Shown: in pieces, positions 34,380-41,259 of the stretch | Numbering within the stretch: position 1 is the first letter of the stretch | How the letters are laid out: each line of letters begins with the position of its first letter | Assembly: GCF_024721265.1 (NCBI RefSeq) | Contig: NZ_JAMXOC010000006.1 | Span: 60,473 to 124,472 of the forward strand | Reading direction: 5' to 3' | DNA: 64,000 nt | Source of the DNA: Ohessyouella blattaphilus | GTDB lineage: Bacteria > Bacillota > Clostridia > Lachnospirales > Lachnospiraceae | Position numbers and translations under genes: made by a program | The notes under the pieces: generated by a model | Seen by the model: the letters and a program-made list of their open reading frames with translations, nothing else | What the model was told of the DNA's origin: nothing | The model's database searches: none

Positions 34380-35794
34380 AGCTTTCCTCCTTCTTCCTTT
34401 ATTCCGTTTTCTTTCATGACCTTTTTAAATTCACTGTCCTTTAGAAGAGCCGGCAGATTACTCACCTGGTCACTAGCAATCTGTAATACCTGTTCACTTC
34501 TGCCCTCATCTTCACCCACATACTTAACCAAAAGACTTGGTAGCTCCGCATTCTGGGGGAATAACTCACACGCTTTCGTAAGCAAATCAATCGCTTCTCT
34601 AGCATCCTCACACTCCCTAAGGAGCACCGCTCGGTGGCGATACGCTTCTAGGGGAAGCGCCTCTTGACTAGTTTCAAATAATTCATCTAGGCATTCTAAG
34701 GCCCGTTCCTTCTCTTCTTCTCTGGCATAGGCTCCTGCCAGATTAAGAAGCAGTTCCTCGCTTCTTGTTGTGGCTGACTCTGCTACTTCGATTAACCGTT
34801 TTCTACTAGTTGGCGTATCAAGCCTCGCCCATGTACGAATGAGGGTATCGTCAAAAGATAGCTCTTCTTCTAGCGGGTAGTTGGTAAGCGCTAGCTCCAA
34901 AATCTCCTCCATTTCCTTCGGGGGAATACTTTTTTCACCCGATAAAAACGTAGCAATATCTTCATAGTACTTAGCCGGCTCGTAGAAGCTGAAGAGCTCA
35001 CCAAAGACTTCCCCCGCTTTCCGATAATTCTGAAGCTCACTCAAATAGAGCATCCCTGTATGAAAGCGCAGGCGGATCTCTTCCTCTACAGCTTCGTTTG
35101 TTACCGCTTTCTCGGTAACCTTTTCTTTCGGTTTTTTCGCAGGTGCCTGTTCTTTTACCGTTTCTTTCTGCCCGCTACCGGCAAAGGTTTTTACACCTAA
35201 AACGGACACCACAATAACGACGAGGATTACGAGGACAGCTCGACTTTTTGAGGGTTTGGGGCTTCTTTCTTTAAAAACTACCTTTAGGGATTTTCGCTGA
35301 GTAAACTTAAATTTCTGACACTGACTGATGAGATGTTTTAGATAAATTTCTTCCTTTTTCGAAAGCGCCTTCTCTGGCTGAAGACTGGCCAGTAGATAGA
35401 GGATGGTCATCCCCAGGCTGTAGTAATCACTGTCGTGATCGGGATAAAACTTCTCTTCTCCTGGGTAAAACTGCTCTTTAAAAGACCGACGCTCCATGCG
35501 TGTTCGCTGGGGGCGGCTACTTGGCACTTCTAAGTCAAGAAGGCGCAGTTCCTCCTTCTCGGTAACCACAATACTTAAGGGGGAAATAAAATTGTAGGCC
35601 TTGACTCCACTTTTGTGGTACGCCTCCACCATGGCAAAGAGGGTGGCAATCCAAGTAAATAGTTGTTCCTTCGGTATCTGTGGATGAAATTTTACCCACG
35701 AAAAAAGCATGGTTCCCGTAACTAGATCGGAACCAACGTGACAAGAGTCGCCGTGGGAAACTAAGCGTAATACTTCATAACCTTCATTATTCAA
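34364..35794 (-). CDS. membrane pseudokinase with extracellular TPR-like region
   Basis: 476 residues. Residues 1-175 look like a Ser/Thr kinase that lost its catalytic residues: the loop expected as HRDLKPxN reads YNFISPLSIVV, the DFG site reads DLE, yet the structural SDYYSLGMTILYLL is kept. A membrane helix spans 186-205, followed by a Lys/Glu linker and helical TPR-like repeats (about 230-470, e.g. LLNLAGAYAREEEKERALECL). The layout recalls EssB of type VII secretion, but no other secretion gene is near. The start is TTG 35794 without a clear ribosome site, so the N-terminus is uncertain. The downstream Ig-like gene overlaps by 16 bases. Confidence 0.72.
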   Translation of the reverse strand: MNNEGYEVLRLVSHGDSCHVGSDLVTGTMLFSWVKFHPQIPKEQLFTWIATLFAMVEAYHKSGVKAYNFISPLSIVVTEKEELRLLDLEVPSSRPQRTRMERRSFKEQFYPGEEKFYPDHDSDYYSLGMTILYLLASLQPEKALSKKEEIYLKHLISQCQKFKFTQRKSLKVVFKERSPKPSKSRAVLVILVVIVVSVLGVKTFAGSGQKETVKEQAPAKKPKEKVTEKAVTNEAVEEEIRLRFHTGMLYLSELQNYRKAGEVFGELFSFYEPAKYYEDIATFLSGEKSIPPKEMEEILELALTNYPLEEELSFDDTLIRTWARLDTPTSRKRLIEVAESATTRSEELLLNLAGAYAREEEKERALECLDELFETSQEALPLEAYRHRAVLLRECEDAREAIDLLTKACELFPQNAELPSLLVKYVGEDEGRSEQVLQIASDQVSNLPALLKDSEFKKVMKENGIKEEGGKLCYED

Positions 35795-35845
35795 ATGTCT
35801 ATGGGGATTCGTATATGCAAACAGAACTGTTTTAGATGTTCTTTA

Positions 35846-35874
35846 ATGATAAAGGATAGCTTGTAATAATTCAA
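35846..35874 (-). promoter_or_regulatory. promoter of the pseudokinase/Ig-protein operon
   Basis: TTGAAT (35874-35869), a 17-base spacer, and TATCAT (35851-35846). A small palindrome (AAACAG-AA-CTGTTT, 35819-35832) lies just downstream of the expected start. Confidence 0.6.
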
Positions 35875-35896
35875 GCAGAACTTTCCTCACACCACC

Positions 35897-35926
35897 AAAA
35901 ACGACAGGCCTTTTTACGGCCTGTCG
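35897..35926 (-). terminator. terminator of glpK-pfp
   Basis: CGACAGGCC and GGCCTGTCG form a 9-bp stem with a 7-base loop, followed on the minus strand by TTTTTGG. Confidence 0.85.
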
Positions 35927-35940
35927 CTATACTTACACAA

Positions 35941-37203
35941 TTATTTTTTGGTCTTTCTTCTCGTTCTCAACTCTTCTGGTTGATATAGATGTCTAGGAAT
36001 TCCGTCTACCATTACCGGTGATACGTCTCCTTGGATTAACGGTTTCACATAAGAAACGAAATCATTAGTTACGTACGTTCCTTCTTTATTTACCCATTTA
36101 CGCGGAACTAATTTCTCGTCATTGGCGATTTTATGCACGTCTTTCACTTCTGTACCGCATTGATACGGATCATCCGATAGGCGCTGAAGCACTACCATCT
36201 TGCCAGTATCCCCTTCATCTGCTGCCTTTACAGCTGCTCCGCCAACTTGGTAAGCTTCCAAAATATCCACCCGCGAAGCTGCATGAGAAGCGGAACGCTG
36301 GAGCGTACTTAGCTCAATCGCTCGCGTTTTGCAACCGAATTCACCAGCTACGTAATTGGCTAAGAAAGCTGCTGTTCCTGAAAGTTGCTTATGACCAAAG
36401 GCATCCACAAAGTCGGTGGTGCTTCCCAGGGAGCAGACATACTCGCCGTTATCTAGCTTAATCCCTTCCGACACCGCTACCACCACGGAGTTCTTCTCTT
36501 CTAGTAAGTCTTTGATGCGTGCGCAAAAGGCCTTCATATCGAAGGGAATCTCCGGTAAGTAGATCAAATCAGGACCTTCACAGTCCTCGCCCTTTGAAAG
36601 GGCAACTGCACCGGTAAGCCAGCCCGCATTACGTCCCATAATCTCCACAATGGTAACTAGCCCTTTACTGTATTCAAGGCAAAAACTATCGCGAATAATC
36701 TCTTTCATAGACGTACCGATATACTTAGCGGCACTACCAAAGCCTGGCGTATGGTCAGTTAAAGCCAAATCATTATCAATCGTCTTCGGACAACCGATAA
36801 ATCTAGTTGGGTGTCCGGTCACGATTGCATAGTCTGATAACTTTTTAATCGTATCCATGGAGTCATTTCCACCGATGTAGATAAACGCTTCAATTTCTAA
36901 CTTATCAAGAACCTCAAAGATTTTCTCATACACGCTCTTATCTTCGAATATCTCTGGTAATTTAAACCGGCAAGAACCTAAGAAAGCTGCTGGTGTGCGC
37001 TTTAGAAGCTCAATATCAAGCTCCGTCTTAATGTGATCGGACAAATCGATGTAACGCTCTTCTAGAAGGCCTTGCACCCCGTAAATCATCCCAAATACTT
37101 TCTTTGCTCCACGATCAATCGCCGTGCGGTAAACACCGGCTAATGATGAATTAATTGCTGCTGTTGGGCCACCCGATTGGCCAACGATAACGTTCTTTCT
37201 CAT
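35941..37203 (-). CDS. pfp: pyrophosphate-dependent 6-phosphofructokinase, second copy
   Basis: 420 residues. It carries the same PPi-type marks as the paralog at 31.2 kb: GGNDSMD and PKTIDND, with TPGFGSAAKY and MGRNAGWL. The N-terminus VIVGQSGGPTAAINSSLAG is nearly the same in both. A basic tail (RTRRKTKK) is extra. It follows glpK by 33 bases on the same strand, so glycerol entry and this enzyme may be co-expressed. GAGAGG precedes the ATG. Confidence 0.93.
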   Translation of the reverse strand: MRKNVIVGQSGGPTAAINSSLAGVYRTAIDRGAKKVFGMIYGVQGLLEERYIDLSDHIKTELDIELLKRTPAAFLGSCRFKLPEIFEDKSVYEKIFEVLDKLEIEAFIYIGGNDSMDTIKKLSDYAIVTGHPTRFIGCPKTIDNDLALTDHTPGFGSAAKYIGTSMKEIIRDSFCLEYSKGLVTIVEIMGRNAGWLTGAVALSKGEDCEGPDLIYLPEIPFDMKAFCARIKDLLEEKNSVVVAVSEGIKLDNGEYVCSLGSTTDFVDAFGHKQLSGTAAFLANYVAGEFGCKTRAIELSTLQRSASHAASRVDILEAYQVGGAAVKAADEGDTGKMVVLQRLSDDPYQCGTEVKDVHKIANDEKLVPRKWVNKEGTYVTNDFVSYVKPLIQGDVSPVMVDGIPRHLYQPEELRTRRKTKK

Positions 37204-37236
37204 AAAGTTTCCTCTCTTTCAAGCACATTTTATTAA

Positions 37237-38730
37237 TTATATAATATCTTCGGCCCATCCACAAGCGTACTTTACTGCTTTGTGCCACTCTTTTATTCCT
37301 TTTTCCCGGCGTTCACTGGTCATGGCTGGCTCAAAGCTACGATCGAGAGCCACATTTTTCCTAATTTCTTCCTGATCCTTCCAAAATCCTGTCGCCAAAC
37401 CCGCTAAATACGCTGCTCCAAGCGCTGTCGTTTCTACACACTTCGGACGATGGACAGGTGCGTTAATAATATCCGCTTGGAATTGCAAGATAAAATTATT
37501 GGCACTAGCCCCGCCATCTACTTTCAAAAACTTAAGTGGCGTATTGGACTCTTGCTCCATTACTTTTAAGACATCATACACCTGATAACCGATGGATTCA
37601 AGGGTTGCCCGGACTACATGATTGTTATTGACCCCTCGCGTAATTCCCAGGATAGTGCCTCTGGCATACTGGTCCCAGTACGGTGCTCCCAGCCCGGTAA
37701 ACGCTGGCACCACATAGCAGCCGCTGGTATCCTCCACCTGATTAGCCATCGTTTCTGACTGAGCGGCGTCCTTGACTAGATGCATTTCATCCCGTAGCCA
37801 CTGAATACTGGCACCTGCTACAAAAATCGAGCCCTCCAAGGCATAGTTCACTTTACCATCTAGTCCCCAAGCGATTGTGGTTAGAAGGCCGTTCTTTGAC
37901 TCTACGGGCACCTCACCCGTATTCATCAACAGGAAGCAACCCGTTCCATAGGTATTCTTCGCCTCTCCTGGGGAAAAGCAAGTTTGCCCAAAAAGAGCCG
38001 CCTGCTGGTCTCCTGCCGCACCGGTGATGGGAATGTGCTCCCCAAAGTAAGAGGCTTCACCAAAATGTCCACTGCTAGGTTTCACTTCTGGCAAAATGCT
38101 ACGAGGGATATCCAGTAAATCAAGGATTTCCTGATCCCACTCTAAGGTGTGAATATTAAAGAGCATAGTTCTTGAAGCATTTGAATAATCGGTAGCATGA
38201 ACCTTCCTTTTCGTCAGTTTCCAGATTAGCCAACTTTCCACGGTGCCAAAAAGCACTTCCCCCCGGTCAGCCTTCTCCCGAACTCCTTCTACATTATCTA
38301 ATATCCACTTGATTTTCGTAGCTGAAAAGTAAGCGTCGATAATAAGTCCGGTCTTCTGGCGAATCATTTCCGTATACCCCTCTTCCTTCAACCAGTCGCA
38401 GTACTTCGAGGTCCTGCGGCACTGCCAAACGATAGCATTATAGACCGGTTTTCCCGTATTCTTATCCCACATCACCACCGTTTCTCGCTGGTTGGTAATC
38501 CCGATCGCCTCAATATCGCAGGGGTCTAACTGGATTCGCACTAACGCTTCCATCCCCACCCCTACCTGAGTAGACCAGATTTCTGCCGGATCGTGCTCAA
38601 CCCAGCCAGGTTGCGGGAAATATTGCGTAAATTCCTTTTGGGCAACGCTCTTGATTTCGCCCTTTTTATCAAAAATAATGCATCTATTACTGGTGGTGCC
38701 GGCATCTAAAGCCATAATGTATTTTCCCAT
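37237..38730 (-). CDS. glpK: glycerol kinase
   Basis: 497 residues from ATG 38730 (GGAG six bases upstream; the GTG one codon earlier is possible). FGGY motifs are [15 protein letters not shown] at the N-terminus, [23 protein letters not shown], and [16 protein letters not shown] near the C-terminus. It makes glycerol 3-phosphate. No glpF or glpD lies beside it. The promoter overlaps that of the aldolase gene running the other way. Confidence 0.95.
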   Translation of the reverse strand: MGKYIMALDAGTTSNRCIIFDKKGEIKSVAQKEFTQYFPQPGWVEHDPAEIWSTQVGVGMEALVRIQLDPCDIEAIGITNQRETVVMWDKNTGKPVYNAIVWQCRRTSKYCDWLKEEGYTEMIRQKTGLIIDAYFSATKIKWILDNVEGVREKADRGEVLFGTVESWLIWKLTKRKVHATDYSNASRTMLFNIHTLEWDQEILDLLDIPRSILPEVKPSSGHFGEASYFGEHIPITGAAGDQQAALFGQTCFSPGEAKNTYGTGCFLLMNTGEVPVESKNGLLTTIAWGLDGKVNYALEGSIFVAGASIQWLRDEMHLVKDAAQSETMANQVEDTSGCYVVPAFTGLGAPYWDQYARGTILGITRGVNNNHVVRATLESIGYQVYDVLKVMEQESNTPLKFLKVDGGASANNFILQFQADIINAPVHRPKCVETTALGAAYLAGLATGFWKDQEEIRKNVALDRSFEPAMTSERREKGIKEWHKAVKYACGWAEDII

Positions 38731-38759
38731 CACATACTCCTTTCCAAACCGATATTGTT

Positions 38760-38787
38760 ATTATACACAATTTTTTCGTGCTATACT
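38760..38787. promoter_or_regulatory. divergent glpK / aldolase promoter region
   Basis: Two -10 boxes face opposite ways: TATAAT on minus (38765-38760, glpK) and the extended TGC-TATACT on plus (38779-38787, aldolase). They are 16 bases apart, so polymerases at the two promoters should exclude each other. Confidence 0.6.
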
Positions 38788-38826
38788 ATACAGATAACGA
38801 GCTATACTTTGAAAGGAGAAATAAAG

Positions 38827-39714
38827 ATGAACGAAAAGCAACTAGAACGAATGGAACATGGTCCCGGCTTCATTGCCGCTCTTGACCAAAGCGGCGGCAG
38901 TACCCCAAAGGCCCTTGCCGGTTATGGTATCGATGGCACAGCCTACCAAACGGAAGATGAAATGTTTGACCTCATTCATCAAATGCGTACTCGCATCATT
39001 AAAAGTCCGGCTTTTACTTCGGAACACATCTTAGGTGCCATTCTTTTTGAAATGACGATGAACCGGAAGATTGACGACCTGTATACAGCGGACTATCTCT
39101 GGGAAAAGAAAGGCATTGTTCCGTTCTTAAAGGTAGACCAAGGTTTGGCTGATCTTGAAAACGGCGTGCAGCTAATGAAACCGCTAACTAAGCTAGACGA
39201 CCTACTTAAGACCGCTAACGAGCGTCATATCTTTGGCACGAAAATGCGCTCCGTAATTAAAGAAGCGAACCCTGAAGGGATTAAAAACCTTATCGCTCAG
39301 CAATTTGAGGTAGGAAAAAGAATCGCTGCTGCCGGTCTCGTTCCCATACTAGAGCCGGAAGTAGATATTCACGCTCCGGAAAAAGAACGCTGCGAAGAAC
39401 TGCTCTTAGCGGCTTGCTGGGAAGAGCTCAAGGGACTTGATGCCACAACGAAAATAATGTTTAAGCTTACCATTCCCAGCCAAGATAATTACTATCAGGT
39501 GCTGATGGACGATCCTCACGTGGTCCGGGTAGTGGCCCTCTCTGGTGGCTATTCACGAACAGAAGCGGATGTAAAATTAGCCCGGAACACAGGACTCATC
39601 GCCAGCTTCTCTAGAGCCTTATTAAACGATTTGAAAGTGAGCGAAACTGATGACGAATTCGATCACACGCTAGCAGAGGCCATTAAGGAAATCTATGACG
39701 CCTCTATTTCTTGA
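38827..39714 (+). CDS. fda: class I fructose-bisphosphate aldolase
   Basis: 295 residues from ATG 38827 (AAGGAG upstream). The bacterial class I family marks are IAALDQSGGSTPKAL, PFLKVDQGL with the probable Schiff-base region, GTKMRSVIKEAN, ILEPEVDI and VVALSGGYS. It splits fructose 1,6-bisphosphate, the product of the two PPi-PFKs nearby. The 3' end overlaps that of the convergent MATE gene by 22 bases. Confidence 0.93.
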   Translation: MNEKQLERMEHGPGFIAALDQSGGSTPKALAGYGIDGTAYQTEDEMFDLIHQMRTRIIKSPAFTSEHILGAILFEMTMNRKIDDLYTADYLWEKKGIVPFLKVDQGLADLENGVQLMKPLTKLDDLLKTANERHIFGTKMRSVIKEANPEGIKNLIAQQFEVGKRIAAAGLVPILEPEVDIHAPEKERCEELLLAACWEELKGLDATTKIMFKLTIPSQDNYYQVLMDDPHVVRVVALSGGYSRTEADVKLARNTGLIASFSRALLNDLKVSETDDEFDHTLAEAIKEIYDASIS

Positions 39715-41042
39715 AAAGGTTGCCCAAGTCTCCATAAAAACAAAAAGCATAAAATAATCGAAGCCAACGTCGAAGCCGGCGCGGCAAACCCAATTTCAAA
39801 CAAGCTACCACCTGGTATCCTACTAAAGAGAAATGCTAAAGGAATTCTCAGTAAAAAGGTGGTTAACAAGCTGTGAAGTAGACTAAACCAAGCTTTCCCG
39901 CAGCTATTAAAGTAACCGTTCATGCAAAATACAAAACTAACCATCAAAATATCAATAATATACGATTTTAGATACGTGGCGGCCAAGGAGATAACCTGGG
40001 CATCACCAGTCAATATTCCCGTTAAGGTCGCCCCAAAAAACTGACAATAGAGGGTAATGATTACCGCTGGCACAAGGGCCAACATAATCCCTGTCCACAG
40101 TGCCTTTTTTGCGCGCTTTTTCTGACCAGCACCAATATTCTGAGCCGATGCCGTCCCCACCGCTGTGCCCATCGCGGTCGCTGGCACAAAGAGGAAGGTA
40201 ATCAGCTTTTCTACCACACCAACTGCCGCTGATGCCGTTACCCCCATTTGGTTAATAATGGCCGTAATGAACAAAAACGACAGGCTGACTAAGACGTTCT
40301 GAACAGCTACTGGACCACCGACCCGAACAATCCGGAGGATTTGATCTTTGTCAAACCGGATATCCTTTTTCTCAAAAGCAAAGCCTAAGCCCTTTTTCTT
40401 TAAAAAGATAAGGGCAAAGAAAAAGCTTCCCGCCTGCGCCGTCGTAGTAGCAATAGCCGCACCACTGGCGCCCATACCTACGTATTTCACAAGCACCACA
40501 TCTAAGACCACGTTGATGAGGCAAGCCACCAAAATAAAAATAAACGGCGTCCGTGAATCTCCCATCCCCGTTAAGATGCTATTAATAACGTTATAACCAA
40601 CGATAAAGACAATTCCCAGACTGCAATAAAGCAAATAGCCCTTCGTGGCCGGAAGCGCTTCCGCTGGCGTTTGCATCAAAGTGGCAAGCACACCGTGAAG
40701 GGCTAGGTAAATAATCGTTAAAACGGCGGCAATCACACCAAATAGTATAATGGAAGAGCCCACCGTACGGCTCAAGCGCCGATTGTTGCCACCACCACAG
40801 TATAGACCAATCAGCATAGTAATTCCTGTGGCTAAGCCGATCACTAGCTGAGTCACAATCGTCATAAGCTGACTACCGATTGTAACCGCCGAAACGTCGA
40901 TGGTCGTCGCGTAATGTCCCACCACGAATAAATCCACGGCGCCATATAAGTTTTGTACCAAAATACCCAGCATAAACGGACCCGAAAAGGCGATCATTGC
41001 TTTCCCGATACTGCCAGATAAAAAGGTTGCTTCTTTCTTCAT
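39693..41042 (-). CDS. MATE family efflux transporter
   Basis: 449 residues from ATG 41042, with GGAGG eight bases upstream. Twelve hydrophobic segments in two halves, with the MATE motif after the first helix (GILVQNLYGAVDLFVVGHY) and its counterpart in the second half. It is a Na+ or H+ driven drug/metabolite exporter. An in-frame extension to about 41098 is open but would run through a terminator-like hairpin and is less likely. The leader holds a uORF and terminator. Confidence 0.93.
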   Translation of the reverse strand: MKKEATFLSGSIGKAMIAFSGPFMLGILVQNLYGAVDLFVVGHYATTIDVSAVTIGSQLMTIVTQLVIGLATGITMLIGLYCGGGNNRRLSRTVGSSIILFGVIAAVLTIIYLALHGVLATLMQTPAEALPATKGYLLYCSLGIVFIVGYNVINSILTGMGDSRTPFIFILVACLINVVLDVVLVKYVGMGASGAAIATTTAQAGSFFFALIFLKKKGLGFAFEKKDIRFDKDQILRIVRVGGPVAVQNVLVSLSFLFITAIINQMGVTASAAVGVVEKLITFLFVPATAMGTAVGTASAQNIGAGQKKRAKKALWTGIMLALVPAVIITLYCQFFGATLTGILTGDAQVISLAATYLKSYIIDILMVSFVFCMNGYFNSCGKAWFSLLHSLLTTFLLRIPLAFLFSRIPGGSLFEIGFAAPASTLASIILCFLFLWRLGQPFQEIEAS

Positions 41043-41058
41043 TGCACTCTCCTCCAAT

Positions 41059-41100
41059 AAAAAAGGATAAGGAATCGGCCAAAGCCTCAACACCTTATCC
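41059..41100 (-). terminator. terminator-like hairpin in the MATE leader
   Basis: GGATAAGG (41100-41093 on minus) pairs with CCTTATCC (41072-41065), followed by TTTTTT, only 16 bases before the MATE start. It lies between promoter and gene, so it would act as an attenuator. Confidence 0.7.
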
Positions 41101-41128
41101 AGTACGTCCAATAACATACCCTCCGCAT
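41087..41128 (-). CDS. candidate 13-codon leader peptide (uORF)
   Basis: ATG 41128 opens a frame of 13 codons (MRRVCYWTYWIRC) and a TGA. The last codons cover the left arm of the terminator hairpin, so a ribosome here would keep the hairpin open. Two Trp and two Tyr codons are close together. No ribosome site precedes it, and the start is only a few bases after the predicted transcript start, so leaderless translation would be needed. Confidence 0.4.
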   Translation of the reverse strand: MRRVCYWTYWIRC

Positions 41129-41137
41129 GTAAAAGAG

Positions 41138-41166
41138 ATTCTAGCATACCACTTTTTTTATGTCAA
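41138..41166 (-). promoter_or_regulatory. promoter of the MATE gene
   Basis: TTGACA (41166-41161), a 17-base spacer ending in TGC, and TAGAAT (41143-41138). Confidence 0.85.
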
Positions 41167-41193
41167 TCTAATCTCTGAAATCTAATCTCTGAA
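41166..41193. repeat. tandem 14-bp repeat
   Basis: ATCTAATCTCTGAA occurs twice in a row (41166-41179 and 41180-41193), between the MATE -35 box and the divergent kinase promoter. Could be a regulator site pair or simple slippage. Confidence 0.7.
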
Positions 41194-41207
41194 ATATTGC
41201 GATTTCA

Positions 41208-41216
41208 TGCTATAAT
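41208..41216 (+). promoter_or_regulatory. extended -10 promoter of the hybrid kinase gene
   Basis: TGC-TATAAT (41208-41216), no clear -35 box; about 40 bases before the start. Confidence 0.6.
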
Positions 41217-41259
41217 AATATAAATTTACTGTTAAGACTTGATAAGGAGAGGCTATATT

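Noticed and set aside
34364..35794. Type VII secretion gene essB
   Set aside because: Only the layout is similar; no essC, esaA, WXG100 or other T7SS genes are in the window.
41043..41147. N-terminal extension of the MATE protein
   Set aside because: It would translate the terminator hairpin and ribosome site; the ATG at 41042 has a proper GGAGG and fits family length.
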